The notes: generated by a model from the sequence alone, not told the origin. DNA of 48,121 nt from Bacteroidota bacterium (GCA_024280155.1 JAJRQQ010000067.1:1-48121), one strand, 5' to 3'; shown: positions 25,926 through 35,715, counted from the stretch's first letter. Made by a program: numbers and translations.

Positions 25926-25951
25926 AAAGAACCGCCCGTAAGCGGCTCTTT
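25926..25951 (-). terminator. Second hairpin downstream of groEL
   Basis: Stem of 10 positions with one mismatch (25926-25935 with 25942-25951, core ACCGC/GCGGC) and a 6-nt loop. On the minus strand it runs into a T-rich stretch; on the plus strand a TTTTTT follows at some distance. It may be a first groEL terminator or act in both directions. Confidence 0.5.
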
Positions 25952-26147
25952 ATACTTTTTTAAGTGAAATTATCACTTAGTTTTTGTAAACCATAATCTT
26001 TCGAGTTGGTCACGGAATTATCTCTATAAATCTAACTCTATTGATATGACTATCTTGAGCTTGTCGAAATATGTCTAATCTACTGAGTTCACAGAAACAT
26101 ATTCGGTAGTTGAACCGAGGTTCATCGATCTTGTCGAGATGTCGAAG

Positions 26148-27791
26148 CTACATCATTCCTGGCATTCCACCGGGCATTCCACCACCCATAGCTGCTGCCG
26201 CAGCTGCTTCATCAATTGGTTCGTCAACAATCACACATTCAGTTGTCAATAGCATAGATGCTACAGATGCTGCATTTTCAAGTGCAATTCGAGTCACTTT
26301 AGTTGGGTCAATTACGCCAGCTTCATACAAGTTAACAAATTCCTCTGTTCTTGCGTTGTAGCCGAAATCATCTTTCCCTTCTTTTACTTTCTGAACAATC
26401 ACTGCTCCTTCAGCACCACAGTTTGCAACAATTTGACGCAATGGTTCTTCAACTGCTCTTTTTACAATCGCAATTCCAGTTACTTCATCATCATTCTCTC
26501 CTTCAAGATCTTCAACAGCATCTAAACAACGAATTAACGCAATTCCACCACCAGGTACAATTCCTTCTTCAACAGCGGCGCGTGTAGCTGATAATGCATC
26601 GTCAACACGGTCTTTTTTTTCTTTCATTTCAACTTCACTTGGTGCGCCAACGTAAAGAACAGCAACACCACCAGCTAATTTAGCCAAACGTTCTTGCATT
26701 TTTTCTTTGTCGTAATCTGACGTAGAAGCTTCAATTTGTGATTTGATTTGTCCAATTCTTGTATCAATGTCATCTTTTCTTCCAGCACCATTGATTACAG
26801 TTGTATTGTCTTTGTCAATCTCAACTTTCTCCGCAGTACCTAACATATCTAATGTTGTGTTCTCTAAAGTCAATCCTCTCTCTTCAGAGATAACTTGTCC
26901 ACCAGTAAGAATGGCAATATCTTCTAACATTGCTTTTCTTCTGTCACCAAATCCTGGAGCTTTAACTGCTGCAATTTTCAGAGAACCTCTGATTCTATTC
27001 ACAACCAAAGTTGCTAATGCTTCACTGTCGACATCTTCAGCAATAATTAAAAGAGGTTTTCCAGCTTGAGCAACAGGTTCTAAAACAGGAAGAATTTCTT
27101 TCATGTTAGAAATCTTCTTATCGTAAATAAGAATCATAGGATTCTCCATTTCTACGATCATCTTATCTGTATTAGTCACAAAATATGGAGAGAGATACCC
27201 TCTGTCAAATTGCATTCCTTCTACTGTTTTAACATCAGTTTCAGTTCCTTTCGCTTCTTCAACGGTAATTACTCCATCATTCCCAACAACTTTCATTGCA
27301 TCTGCAATTAATTTCCCAATGACAGCATCATTGTTTGCTGAAATAGTTGCAATTTGTTTAATCTTTTCATTATTGGAACCCACTTCGTTTGAAATTTCTT
27401 TCAAACGAATGATAATTTGCTTTACAGCTTTATCAATCCCTCTTTTTAAATCCATTGGATTTGCTCCTGCCGCAACATTTTTCAATCCAGCACTAATGAT
27501 TGCTTGTGCCAAAACAGTAGCTGTAGTTGTTCCATCTCCCGCGATGTCCGCAGTTCTTGAGGCAACCTCTTTAACCATTTGAGCTCCCATATCTTCGATA
27601 GGGTCTTTCAACTCAATCTCTTTTGCTACAGAAACACCATCTTTAGTTACGTGTGGCGCACCGTATTTCTTTCCGATAATTACATTTCTTCCTTTCGGTC
27701 CTAAAGTTACTTTTACTGCATTTGCCAAAGCATCAACACCAGCTTTCAGCTTGTCTCTAGCCTCTACGTCAAATAATATTTCTTTTCCCAT
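26148..27791 (-). CDS. groEL: Chaperonin GroEL (Hsp60)
   Basis: 60-kDa chaperonin, a double-ring folding machine with GroES in the cytoplasm. Family blocks are obvious: [10 protein letters not shown] near residue 30, [22 protein letters not shown] (ATP pocket), the late PGGGIALIR, and the glycine-methionine tail [12 protein letters not shown]. 547 aa is standard. A 137-bp gap separates it from groES, wider than in many bacteria, and that gap contains repetitive sequence. Confidence 0.98.
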   Translation of the reverse strand: MGKEILFDVEARDKLKAGVDALANAVKVTLGPKGRNVIIGKKYGAPHVTKDGVSVAKEIELKDPIEDMGAQMVKEVASRTADIAGDGTTTATVLAQAIISAGLKNVAAGANPMDLKRGIDKAVKQIIIRLKEISNEVGSNNEKIKQIATISANNDAVIGKLIADAMKVVGNDGVITVEEAKGTETDVKTVEGMQFDRGYLSPYFVTNTDKMIVEMENPMILIYDKKISNMKEILPVLEPVAQAGKPLLIIAEDVDSEALATLVVNRIRGSLKIAAVKAPGFGDRRKAMLEDIAILTGGQVISEERGLTLENTTLDMLGTAEKVEIDKDNTTVINGAGRKDDIDTRIGQIKSQIEASTSDYDKEKMQERLAKLAGGVAVLYVGAPSEVEMKEKKDRVDDALSATRAAVEEGIVPGGGIALIRCLDAVEDLEGENDDEVTGIAIVKRAVEEPLRQIVANCGAEGAVIVQKVKEGKDDFGYNARTEEFVNLYEAGVIDPTKVTRIALENAASVASMLLTTECVIVDEPIDEAAAAAAMGGGMPGGMPGMM

Positions 27792-27841
27792 GTTTATTTT
27801 TTTTCTGTGTGAATATTTCTATACAATTATTAATTCTGCTT

Positions 27842-27918
27842 TGTTTTTAATTAACCCTTAATTCTTAACCCTGAGCCCTGAACCCTTAGCCCGTCTTAGG
27901 GTGAAGGGTGAAGATTAA
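27842..27918. repeat. Short imperfect repeats in the groES-groEL spacer
   Basis: Within 70 bp the block AACCCT/AGCCCT recurs five times in register-like spacing (TTAACCCTTAATTCTTAACC, then CTGAGCCCTGAACCCTTAGC), followed by inverted GGGTGAAGGGTG. It also contains TTAATTCTTAA (27858-27868), the complement of an 11-mer found at two other intergenic sites in this window (8136-8146 and 45431-45441). Confidence 0.55.
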
Positions 27919-27928
27919 AAAGTTCACT

Positions 27929-28204
27929 CTAAAAAATACCGTAAATATCTGCTTCTCGCATAATTAAATATACAGCACCATCTATTCGTATTTCTGTTCC
28001 AGAATATTGACCATAAAGTACTCTGTCACCATTTTTCACAGTCATTGGTTCATCTGCCTTGCCACTTCCCACTGCAACAATAACTCCTTCTAAAGGTTTT
28101 TCTTTTGCAGAATCTGGGATGATAATCCCGCTAGCTGTTTTTGTTTCAACCGGTAATGCTTCGATTAATACTCTATCTGCTAAAGGCTTAAATGTAATTG
28201 ACAT
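27929..28204 (-). CDS. groES: Co-chaperonin GroES
   Basis: 91-aa Hsp10 cap of GroEL. The sequence shows [11 protein letters not shown] at the start, the mobile loop region [16 protein letters not shown] (GroEL contact), [14 protein letters not shown] and a final strand [13 protein letters not shown]. Length and all core positions are normal. It is first of the groESL unit, with a putative promoter 50-80 bp upstream. Confidence 0.97.
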   Translation of the reverse strand: MSITFKPLADRVLIEALPVETKTASGIIIPDSAKEKPLEGVIVAVGSGKADEPMTVKNGDRVLYGQYSGTEIRIDGAVYLIMREADIYGIF

Positions 28205-28255
28205 ATTATAAGTTTTAATAATGATTAATTTTGATTCTGTTTGCTAATAATTATG

Positions 28256-28284
28256 CCAATATACTTTTGCCTATATTTTGACAA
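28256..28284 (-). promoter_or_regulatory. Putative groESL promoter
   Basis: On the minus strand a TTG (28282-28284), 18-bp spacer and TATATTGG (28256-28263; 7 of 8 to TAnnTTTG). It lies just after the secG terminator and about 50 bp before the groES start. No CIRCE inverted repeat was seen. Confidence 0.45.
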
Positions 28285-28294
28285 TTTAAGGCAT

Positions 28295-28329
28295 AAAAAA
28301 TGTCAGTATGTATGACATACTGACATTTT
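28295..28329 (-). terminator. Intrinsic terminator of the miaB-secG operon
   Basis: 15-bp perfect stem (28297-28311 with 28315-28329, arm AAAATGTCAGTATGT), 3-nt loop and a T run on the minus strand. It lies 18 bp past the secG stop and insulates groESL from the operon upstream. Confidence 0.92.
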
Positions 28330-28346
28330 AATATTTTTTGAGAATG

Positions 28347-28643
28347 TTACTCTCCTTGTGTTCCTTGTGTAACAGGTTGTTCTGTTGTCGCTTCTACTGG
28401 AGCCTCAACAACTTTTTCAATGGACTTCATTTTTATTGTTAAAATAATACTTAATACAGCAATTGTACCTGCTAAAGACCAAGTTGCTTTATCGATAAAA
28501 TCATTTGTTTTTTGTACTCCACCTATTTGTGATGCTGCACCAAAGTCAGAACTTAATCCACCACCTTTTGGATTTTGAATAAATACAACAAATATCAATA
28601 AGATACTTGCAATGATAATAATGATTGAAAGAAAAGTTTCCAT
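28347..28643 (-). CDS. secG: Preprotein translocase subunit SecG
   Basis: 98-aa inner-membrane protein that assists SecYEG translocation. Two transmembrane helices (about 3-22 and 55-74) flank the conserved loop FIQNPKGGGLSSDFGA. The C-terminal tail is long and rich in Glu, Thr, Val and Gln (VEAPVEATTEQPVTQG). It directly abuts the preceding hypothetical gene (no gap) and ends the operon. Confidence 0.94.
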   Translation of the reverse strand: METFLSIIIIIASILLIFVVFIQNPKGGGLSSDFGAASQIGGVQKTNDFIDKATWSLAGTIAVLSIILTIKMKSIEKVVEAPVEATTEQPVTQGTQGE

Positions 28644-29609
28644 CTATTTATGTTTTAATTTTTGTTCTAATTCTTTAATTCGAAGTGCAAAGAAAATCTT
28701 TTTTTCTGGATTTATCAAGCTTAATTGCATATAAGCTGAAATTGCTTTCGGAAAATTACCTTGTAAAGCATAAATTTTAGCCAAAGTTTCACTTACTGGA
28801 AGTACATCTTCATTCAAACTTTCTTTTGCTTTTTGTACGGGTGAAAAGAATGCTTTTTTTGGTTTTTTAACTTCATCGAGTAATTCTTTTTTCGTTTTTA
28901 AAGGTGTTGAGTCCTCCGTTACATCTTGAATAGGTGCTTTTTGATTATGTTCATAGTGTGTGTAGCTTTCGTTTGAATTCAACCAAGATTTAAAACTTTG
29001 TTTCGTGTCAATCGTTACTTCAGTTTTTACTTTTTGTGGTGCTATTTCTTCTTCTTTTTTTGTTGGATTATTTTTTTTATTTAATTCAACAATTTCTTCT
29101 TCATTTAGCTCCGGGAGTCTGTAATTTGCAGAAAAAGCGTGTTGTAAAATAGTTTCATCAATAGCATCCGCTGTTTTTTTAGAAGAATTACTTTCAATTT
29201 CAGACACTTCATTAGCTGTAGATTCTTCTTCGCTCTTATTCGGTTCTTCTTCTTTTTGTGAAATATGTTTTTTTTCTACATTTTCATTCTCCCTTGTGTT
29301 TCTACTGTTTTTTACCGAATCATCGATTTTAATTTCATCTTCTATTGTTTCATACTCATTCTCTTTAGGTAAAGAGTGTTGCTGAATAAGGTTGTAGAGC
29401 TGTTCTCTATCAGGTATTCGGTAAGAATGTTGGGCAAGTTCTTCCTCAAAATGAATATTTGAAGAGTTACTCAATGCTTTTAAATATAAAATTGAGAAGA
29501 GAGAAGAATAAGGATATTTTTTCGTGTATTCTTTTAATTGAGCTGCGTTGTCAATACCACATTTTTTTGGGGTAGCAATAATGCCAGATATGTCTTTATT
29601 TACAAACAT
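28644..29609 (-). CDS. Conserved hypothetical protein with C-terminal TPR-like helices
   Basis: 321-aa cytoplasmic protein. The N-terminal 90 residues form a helical domain (LKEYTKKYPYSSLFSILYLK). Residues about 95-245 are a low-complexity Glu/Lys/Ser/Asn-rich linker. The C-terminal 60 residues look like one tetratricopeptide hairpin (VSETLAKIYALQGNFPKAIS). No catalytic motif. Proteins of this shape are usual between lptE and secG in Bacteroidota as far as I recall, but no function is established that I know of. It lies 1 bp from lptE and abuts secG. Confidence 0.75.
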   Translation of the reverse strand: MFVNKDISGIIATPKKCGIDNAAQLKEYTKKYPYSSLFSILYLKALSNSSNIHFEEELAQHSYRIPDREQLYNLIQQHSLPKENEYETIEDEIKIDDSVKNSRNTRENENVEKKHISQKEEEPNKSEEESTANEVSEIESNSSKKTADAIDETILQHAFSANYRLPELNEEEIVELNKKNNPTKKEEEIAPQKVKTEVTIDTKQSFKSWLNSNESYTHYEHNQKAPIQDVTEDSTPLKTKKELLDEVKKPKKAFFSPVQKAKESLNEDVLPVSETLAKIYALQGNFPKAISAYMQLSLINPEKKIFFALRIKELEQKLKHK

Positions 29610-29610
29610 A

Positions 29611-30120
29611 TTACCAGTTTGAAAGAAGTTTATTTACAACGTCTTGAACAATTTGCTTGTTCACCTCTTCAAGGTATTCAGATTCCACAGTTGCAAGGTC
29701 TGTAGAGGCAGGATAGTCAAAAAAACGAGTACTTATCAAATGCATTTCATCTTCTTCAGGTTCGTTTATGAATATGTCAAATTTAACGGAAACACTGAGC
29801 CTATTTTGTGCCGCATTATCACCTTCTTGTAATGCTATCGGGGTGATAGAATAGCTTGTTATAACGCCCTCAATCTCTAGTTGAGCATCCTCTATTCGGG
29901 TAGCTAAGCTCAATCTTGTCCCATTTTGGATGGCATCTTTTACGTCTTCAGTTAAAATCGAATTGTAACTTATTGGTGTGCTTGGTGCATTGTTCTTTAC
30001 TGTTTTTACATAGAATTGTTTCCACTCAGCAGGCATAGAACCACTATCAACAAAAGAAACACTCGATGGCCAACAGCTGCTTAGTAACAATATTACGGAA
30101 AGGGATAAAAGTATTCTCAT
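29611..30120 (-). CDS. lptE: LptE-family LPS assembly lipoprotein
   Basis: 169-aa lipoprotein predicted to plug the LptD outer-membrane pore for LPS insertion. Lipoprotein signal [16 protein letters not shown] (lipobox LSSC, Cys16). The mature domain is a small alpha/beta fold with IEGVITSYSITPIA and LSVSVKFDIFI strands, and a terminal helix EYLEEVNKQIVQDVVNKLLSNW in character, as seen in LptE. Bacterial LptE diverges greatly; the call rests on length, lipobox, pattern and context. Its ATG overlaps the last base of the sigma-54 activator stop. Confidence 0.82.
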   Translation of the reverse strand: MRILLSLSVILLLSSCWPSSVSFVDSGSMPAEWKQFYVKTVKNNAPSTPISYNSILTEDVKDAIQNGTRLSLATRIEDAQLEIEGVITSYSITPIALQEGDNAAQNRLSVSVKFDIFINEPEEDEMHLISTRFFDYPASTDLATVESEYLEEVNKQIVQDVVNKLLSNW

Positions 30121-31358
30121 TAGTCGACTAAGTTATATTCTTTTATCTTTCTATACAATGTTCTCTCACTAATTCCTAAATCAGCCGCTGCATATTTTCG
30201 TTTTCCTTTGTGCTTGACGAGTGCTTTTTGAATCAATTCTTTTTCTCGTTCTTCCAAAGATAAAGATTCTTCTACTTCTTCGTGAACAGAAAAATTGTCA
30301 TTTTGTACGGGGGGGGAATAGGTAAACTCTTCCTTTTGAGTGGGTAAAGGTAAGAGTTTAGTTGTAGTTGTTTCTGTGTCAACGTCATTGGTGAATCGGT
30401 TGACTAAGTTTTCTTGGTCTGGACTAAGACTACTCGTTCCACCGTTTGGAATAATTTCAAGAACTAATTTTTTTAAATCAGTCAAGTCTTTTTTCATTTC
30501 AAAAAGAAATTTATACATCAATTCTCTTTCGTTGATATTGTCTTTTGACGAATCAATTATTGCAGGAGAGAAATTCATTTTTTGTGGTAGAAAATGAATT
30601 AAATCTTCAGCACTTATTTGTCGTGATGTTCCAATTACGGATATTTGTTCCACAAGATTTTTTAATTGCCGAATATTACCTGGCCACGGATAACTTTCTA
30701 AAATTGAAACAGCATCTTCGTTCAATCGAACACCGGGCATTCTATATTTATCGCCAAAATCTGCTGCAAATTTTCGAAACAAAAGATAAATATCTTCTTT
30801 TCGGTCTCTCAATGCCGGTAGAGTTATAGGTACAGTACTCAATCTATAGTATAAATCCTCTCTAAATTTTCCACTCGCAATGGCTTGTTGAATGTTTTCA
30901 TTAGTTGCTGCAACTACGCGGACATTTGTTTTTAAAACTTTTGACGAACCTACTTTCATAAATTCTCCCGTTTCTAAAACCCTTAATAATCGTACTTGTG
31001 TTTGAAGAGGAAGTTCTGCAACTTCATCCAAGAAAATTGTCCCGCCATCTGATACTTCGAAATAACCTTTTCTGCTTCCGTGAGCACCCGTAAATGAACC
31101 TTTCTCATGTCCGAATAATTCAGAATCAATCGTTCCTTCAGGAATTGCACCACAGTTTACGGCGATATATTCATTGTGCTTTCGAGCGCTTAATTGGTGG
31201 ATTACTTGTGGTATTATTTCCTTACCTGTTCCACTTTCTCCTGTTACCAAAACTGAAATATCGGTCGGGGCAACCTGCATTGCAACCTCCAAAGCTCTAT
31301 TTAGACTTGGAGAATTTCCAATGATACCAAAACGTTGTTTTAATTGTTGTAAATCCAT
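30120..31358 (-). CDS. Sigma-54 interacting transcriptional activator (NtrC-type, no receiver domain)
   Basis: 412-aa AAA+ activator of sigma-54 promoters. The AAA+ domain starts almost at the N-terminus: Walker A GESGTGKE (40-47), the sigma-54 contact loop GSFTGA (87-92; usually GAFTGA), Walker [12 protein letters not shown], and the R-finger region [11 protein letters not shown] long linker (about 255-365) follows and a Fis-type helix-turn-helix ends the protein ([20 protein letters not shown]). No receiver, GAF or PAS domain is present, so control must come from level, partner protein or the linker. It is between miaB and lptE in one operon. Targets unknown. Confidence 0.93.
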   Translation of the reverse strand: MDLQQLKQRFGIIGNSPSLNRALEVAMQVAPTDISVLVTGESGTGKEIIPQVIHQLSARKHNEYIAVNCGAIPEGTIDSELFGHEKGSFTGAHGSRKGYFEVSDGGTIFLDEVAELPLQTQVRLLRVLETGEFMKVGSSKVLKTNVRVVAATNENIQQAIASGKFREDLYYRLSTVPITLPALRDRKEDIYLLFRKFAADFGDKYRMPGVRLNEDAVSILESYPWPGNIRQLKNLVEQISVIGTSRQISAEDLIHFLPQKMNFSPAIIDSSKDNINERELMYKFLFEMKKDLTDLKKLVLEIIPNGGTSSLSPDQENLVNRFTNDVDTETTTTKLLPLPTQKEEFTYSPPVQNDNFSVHEEVEESLSLEEREKELIQKALVKHKGKRKYAAADLGISERTLYRKIKEYNLVD

Positions 31359-32810
31359 TTATTTCGAAGGTTTTAAAATCTCTTCAACTTCACCTAAAAG
31401 AGTGGCGGTTGTACAATCTGTAATTTTAACCATAACATAATCACAAACGCCAAAGTCTCCTTTTGGAAAAATGACTCTTGTGTTATGATCGTTTCTCCCG
31501 CTCATAAAATCTTCTGATCTTTTAGAAGTCCCTTCCACCAAGACTTTATGAACTTTTCCAATTTGGAACTTATTTTTAATATGTGAGTTATCACGTTGAA
31601 TGTTTATGACCTCAGTTAAACGACTTCCTTTTAATTCTTCAGGTACATTGTCTTCAAAGCGTCTTTCTGCCAATGTTTTTGGTCGCTCAGAATATTTGTA
31701 CATGTAAGCAAAGTCCCATTGAACTTCTTTCATGATTGAAATGGTGTCCGCATGTTCTTCGTCTGTTTCATCACAAAATCCAGTGATAATATCAGTTGTA
31801 ATTGCACAGTCAGGAATGATGTTTCGAATGGCTTCAATTCTATTTAGATACCATTCTCTAGTGTAGCCTCTGTTCATTCTTTTTAAAACTTCAGAATTTC
31901 CTGATTGAATAGGGAGGTGGATGTAATTACAAATATTTTCATAAGAAGCAATGACATGCAAAACTTCATCAGACATATCTTTTGGGTGAGAGGTTGAAAA
32001 ACGAATGCGTAAATCAGGAGAAATTTCAGCAACGATTGCCATAAGTTCTGCAAAATTAGTTGTTGGAATTGATTCATCTTTGATTTCTCCTTTTGAAGTC
32101 ATGTTCCAACGGTAAGAATCTACATTTTGACCGAGTAAAGTAACTTCTCTATAGCCATTGTCAAAAAGTTGCTGGCATTCTTTTAGTATTGTTTTAGGAT
32201 CTCTTGAACGTTCTCTACCTCGAGTAAAAGGTACAACGCAGAATGAACACATATTATCGCATCCTCGAGTGATAGAAACAAATGAAGTAACACCTTTTTT
32301 ATCCAATCGAACAGGAGCAATATCTGCATACGTTTCTTCGCGAGACAATAAGACGTTCACTGCTTTTTGGCCACCTTCAACTTCTATGATTAAATTGGGT
32401 AAATCTCTGTACGAATCAGGGCCTGCAACAATGTCTACCAGTTGCTCTTCTTCAAGTAAAGTCTTTTTTAATCGCTCAGCCATGCAGCCTAAAACCCCAA
32501 CGATTAATCCAGGTTGACGTTTTTTTCTGTTTTTGAAATTCGTCAACCTTTTTCGAACTCTGTTTTCGGCATTGTCCCGAATGGAACATGTATTTATCAG
32601 TATGATGTCAGCTTCGTGTTCGTCTGTTGTAGTTGTATATCCGTTGTCGCATAAAATTGAAGCAACTACTTCACTATCAGAAAAGTTCATAGCACATCCA
32701 TAACTTTCCAAGAAGAGTTTTTTCCCGCCCTTTATTTTGTTTTTTATTGTAGTTACTTCGCCTTGGCGAGATTCGTCTATTTTTTTATTTAGATCTAAAA
32801 AATTGCTCAT
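31359..32810 (-). CDS. miaB: tRNA-2-methylthio-N6-dimethylallyladenosine synthase
   Basis: Radical SAM methylthiotransferase adding the ms2 group to i6A37 of tRNAs. The UPF0004 domain has [24 protein letters not shown] and GVLGCMAER (three Cys of the auxiliary cluster); the radical SAM motif is [15 protein letters not shown], then a TRAM domain (about 410-475). The start [10 protein letters not shown] at 32810 gives 483 aa, a normal size. A longer frame from 32915 would begin upstream of the promoter at 32831-32860 and adds unrelated residues, so it is rejected. It is first in the operon that ends with secG. Confidence 0.95.
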   Translation of the reverse strand: MSNFLDLNKKIDESRQGEVTTIKNKIKGGKKLFLESYGCAMNFSDSEVVASILCDNGYTTTTDEHEADIILINTCSIRDNAENRVRKRLTNFKNRKKRQPGLIVGVLGCMAERLKKTLLEEEQLVDIVAGPDSYRDLPNLIIEVEGGQKAVNVLLSREETYADIAPVRLDKKGVTSFVSITRGCDNMCSFCVVPFTRGRERSRDPKTILKECQQLFDNGYREVTLLGQNVDSYRWNMTSKGEIKDESIPTTNFAELMAIVAEISPDLRIRFSTSHPKDMSDEVLHVIASYENICNYIHLPIQSGNSEVLKRMNRGYTREWYLNRIEAIRNIIPDCAITTDIITGFCDETDEEHADTISIMKEVQWDFAYMYKYSERPKTLAERRFEDNVPEELKGSRLTEVINIQRDNSHIKNKFQIGKVHKVLVEGTSKRSEDFMSGRNDHNTRVIFPKGDFGVCDYVMVKITDCTTATLLGEVEEILKPSK

Positions 32811-32830
32811 TCTATAATTTGATATAGTCA

Positions 32831-32860
32831 CAAATGTAGTAAAAAACAAAAATGTGTCAA
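32831..32860 (-). promoter_or_regulatory. Promoter of the miaB-secG operon
   Basis: On the minus strand TTG (32858-32860, in TTGACAC) is spaced 19 bp from TACATTTG (32831-32838), an exact TAnnTTTG. The start codon of miaB is 20 bp further. This is the best full match to the Bacteroidota sigma-ABfr promoter in the window. Confidence 0.75.
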
Positions 32861-33041
32861 AATGGCAGACGTTAATAATTGTTGATTTTTTTATTAGAAC
32901 ATTTTTTGCAGTCAAAAAAGCAAGTGTAACTATATGTAAGGTTTTGTTTTTTAAATGTTTAGGTGTTTTCTTTTTCAGTGTGTTTTTTTATGAGTTTTAT
33001 TGATTTTTCATCAGTGCTTTTAAATTATTAATGACAAATGA
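32861..33041. other. Divergent miaB/topA intergenic core
   Basis: T-rich spacer between the two promoters, within a 302-bp divergent gap. I see no gene, strong hairpin or operator-like palindrome in it. Confidence 0.5.
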
Positions 33042-33072
33042 TTGCATATTGAAATTAAATGCTCTTATTTTG
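33042..33072 (+). promoter_or_regulatory. Putative topA promoter
   Basis: TTG (33042-33044), 20-bp spacer, then TTATTTTG (33065-33072; 7 of 8 to TAnnTTTG), 40 bp before the ATG at 33113. Confidence 0.45.
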
Positions 33073-33112
33073 CATCCGAAATTGTTTTCACATTACACAT
33101 ACATATATAAGC

Positions 33113-35632
33113 ATGGCTAAAAATTTAGTAATTGTCGAGTCACCAGCAAAAGCGAGTACCATAGAAGGGTATCTAGGAAAAGATTTTGTTGTAAAGTCAA
33201 GTTATGGACATGTTAGAGATTTAGCTAAAAAGGGTGAAGCGATTGAAGTTGATAATAATTTTAAACCTAACTACGAGGTTTCTCCAGATACAAAACAAAT
33301 AGTTGCAGAATTAAAAAAGTTAGCGAAAGCTGCGGAAGTTGTATGGCTTGCGACTGATGAGGATCGTGAAGGAGAAGCTATTTCATGGCATTTATATGAA
33401 ACATTAAACCTGAGTAAGAAAGATACCAAAAGAATTGCTTTCAATGAAATTACGAAGAAGGCTATTTTAAATGCAATTGAAAACCCCAGGGAAATTAACA
33501 AAGAATTAGTAGATGCTCAACAAGCGAGAAGAATTTTAGATCGTTTGGTGGGGTTTGAATTGTCCCCTGTTTTATGGCGAAAAGTTAGGCCGAGTCTTTC
33601 TGCTGGTCGTGTACAGTCTGTAGCTGTTCGTTTAATTGTCGAGAAAGAAAAAGAAATTATTGCATTTAAATCTGAAACATTTTATAGAATTACTGCTGTA
33701 TTCTCTACGGATAAAGGCAACATAAACGCTGGAATTTCTAAGCAATTAAAATCAGAAGCAGATGTTATTGCTTTTTTAGATTCTTGTAAAAACACTGCTT
33801 TTGAAATCTCAGATGTTGTACAAAAACCAGCTACAAAAAGACCTGTTGCACCTTTTACGACGTCAACTTTACAACAACAAGCAAGTATTAAATTAGGGTT
33901 TTCTGTTTCTCGCACAATGTCAGTTGCTCAACGTCTGTATGAGTCAGGTCGAATTACATACATGAGAACAGATTCTGTAAACCTATCAGACACAGCAATC
34001 GAAGCTGCGGAAAAAGAAATTGTTCGTGCCTATGGTGATGCTTTTTCAAATCCAAAAAAATATCAAACGAAAAGTTCTGGAGCACAAGAGGCTCACGAAG
34101 CAATTCGTCCAACTGATTTTTCAAAACATTCTATTTACGGAGAAAGAGATCAAGAGCGTTTGTATGATTTAATATGGAAAAGAGCCATTTCGTCTCAAAT
34201 GGCTGACGCGAAATTGGAAAGAACAACGATAAAAATCAATGCAAATGGAGTAGAAGAGACATTCTCTGCGAAAGGAGAGGTGATTACATTTGAAGGTTTC
34301 TTGAAAGTTTATTTAGAAACAGAGGTAGAAGATAAAGAAAGTGAATTCATGTCTGGACTTCTACCTGCAGTGAAAGCTGGAGATAAAGTAGATGCAAATG
34401 AAATTGTTGTTACACAAAGGTTTACAAGACATTCATCGAGATATGTAGAAGCTTCTTTAGTGAAGAAATTAGAGGAGTTAGGAATTGGTCGTCCTTCTAC
34501 TTATGCTCCAACAATCTCTACGATTCAAAAAAGAGGTTACGTTGAAAAACCAGAAAGAGAAGGAGAACTTAGGAATTATACTCAATTTATTTTAAAAAAT
34601 AATCAGGTAGAAAAAAATGAACTCTCTGAAGTTACAGGTAAAGAGAAAAATAAATTAGCACCAACGGATATTGGAATTGTTGTGACAGATTTTTTAATAG
34701 AAAATTTCAGTCAAATAATGGAATACAACTTTACTGCAAATGTAGAACGAGAGTTTGATGAAATTGCAAAAGGGGCTGTTGAATGGACGAAAATGATTGC
34801 AGATTTTTATACGCCATTTCATGAGCGTGTGGAGTATACATTAGAAAATTCAGAAAGAGCTTCTGGGGAAAGAGAATTAGGTGTTCACCCAGAATCAGGC
34901 CGTAAAATTATTGCTCGAATAGGACGTTTTGGTCCTATGGTTCAAATTGGAAACGAAGAAGCGGATGGTGAAAAACCTCAGTTTGCATCTCTTCGGACTG
35001 GACAAAGTATTAATTCAATTACATTAGAAGAAGCTTTAGAATTGTTTAAATTTCCCAAAACGCTTGGTGAGTTTGAAGGTCATGACGTGATTGTTTCTCA
35101 AGGACGTTTTGGGCCTTACGTGAAATTTGGTGAAGCTTTTGTCTCGTTGCCGAAAGGAGAAGATATGGGGGCGGTTGATTTGAATCGTGCGATTGAATTG
35201 ATCAAAGAAAAACAAGATGCCGATGCGCCAATTGCTGAATATGAAGGTTACCCTGTTCAAAAAGGTTCTGGTCGTTTTGGACCGTTCATCAAGTGGAATG
35301 GAATTTTTATCAATGTGAATAAAAAATATGATTTCGATAATCTTTCACAAGATGATATTATTGAGTTGATTGAAATTAAAAAGCAAAAAGAAATTGATAA
35401 AATGATTCACAATTGGGAAGAGGAAGGGATTTCTGTTCAAAAAGCTCGTTGGGGAAGATTTAATATTGTCAAAGGAAAGCTCAAGATTGAATTACCTAAA
35501 ACATTTAAAGTGGATAAACTGACTTTAGATGAGGTGGAAAAAATAATCGAAGCTCAGAAACCTAAGAAGAAAACTGTAAAAAAGAAACCTGCAAAGAAAA
35601 AAGCGGTTAAAAAAGCTGCAAAAAAGAAATAG
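33113..35632 (+). CDS. topA: DNA topoisomerase I
   Basis: Type IA topoisomerase relaxing negative supercoils. The TOPRIM domain shows NLVIVESPAKA and WLATDEDREGEAISW (Mg-binding DxDxE); the active-site Tyr is in GRITYMRTDS (about residue 300). The central domain has LSAGRVQSVA, and APTISTIQKRGYV follows later. After residue 590 come four short GRFGP-type C-terminal repeats (GRFGPMVQIG, GRFGPYVKFG, GRFGPFIKW, WGRFNIVKGK) instead of zinc fingers, then a Lys/Ala tail (KKKPAKKKAVKKAAKKK). The start MAKNLVIVES gives 839 aa; an ATG at 33059 adds 18 poor residues and precedes the -7 box. Monocistronic with divergent miaB. Confidence 0.96.
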   Translation: MAKNLVIVESPAKASTIEGYLGKDFVVKSSYGHVRDLAKKGEAIEVDNNFKPNYEVSPDTKQIVAELKKLAKAAEVVWLATDEDREGEAISWHLYETLNLSKKDTKRIAFNEITKKAILNAIENPREINKELVDAQQARRILDRLVGFELSPVLWRKVRPSLSAGRVQSVAVRLIVEKEKEIIAFKSETFYRITAVFSTDKGNINAGISKQLKSEADVIAFLDSCKNTAFEISDVVQKPATKRPVAPFTTSTLQQQASIKLGFSVSRTMSVAQRLYESGRITYMRTDSVNLSDTAIEAAEKEIVRAYGDAFSNPKKYQTKSSGAQEAHEAIRPTDFSKHSIYGERDQERLYDLIWKRAISSQMADAKLERTTIKINANGVEETFSAKGEVITFEGFLKVYLETEVEDKESEFMSGLLPAVKAGDKVDANEIVVTQRFTRHSSRYVEASLVKKLEELGIGRPSTYAPTISTIQKRGYVEKPEREGELRNYTQFILKNNQVEKNELSEVTGKEKNKLAPTDIGIVVTDFLIENFSQIMEYNFTANVEREFDEIAKGAVEWTKMIADFYTPFHERVEYTLENSERASGERELGVHPESGRKIIARIGRFGPMVQIGNEEADGEKPQFASLRTGQSINSITLEEALELFKFPKTLGEFEGHDVIVSQGRFGPYVKFGEAFVSLPKGEDMGAVDLNRAIELIKEKQDADAPIAEYEGYPVQKGSGRFGPFIKWNGIFINVNKKYDFDNLSQDDIIELIEIKKQKEIDKMIHNWEEEGISVQKARWGRFNIVKGKLKIELPKTFKVDKLTLDEVEKIIEAQKPKKKTVKKKPAKKKAVKKAAKKK

Positions 35633-35715
35633 TATTTTTCAAAGTTTTCAAAGTTTTCAACGTTTGATGTTTTAAACCTTTTTGTTCAAGGTGTTATGAT
35701 GTCTTTATTTTAATG

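Larger units (their letters stand above)
25805..26147. other. 343-bp gene-free region between histidine kinase and groEL
   Basis: No coding frame is supported. From the kinase side it holds the putative kinase promoter, then three hairpins (25846-25869, 25884-25922, 25926-25951), then about 190 bp of less structured sequence with two imperfect copies of a CTTGTCGA-containing motif (26060-26070 and 26130-26140) reaching the groEL stop codon. Confidence 0.6.

Noticed and set aside
26351-26587. Plus-strand Leu/Gln/His-rich frame over groEL
   Set aside because: Antisense artefact of groEL codons; low-complexity translation.
28205-28294. CIRCE heat-shock operator before groES
   Set aside because: No TTAGCACTC-N9-GAGTGCTAA-like inverted repeat is present.
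32811-32915. N-terminal extension of MiaB
   Set aside because: It would include and precede the best promoter match in the window; the extra residues are not MiaB-like.
35641-35662. Tandem CAAAGTTTT copies after topA
   Set aside because: Only two short units; too little for a repeat array or CRISPR.
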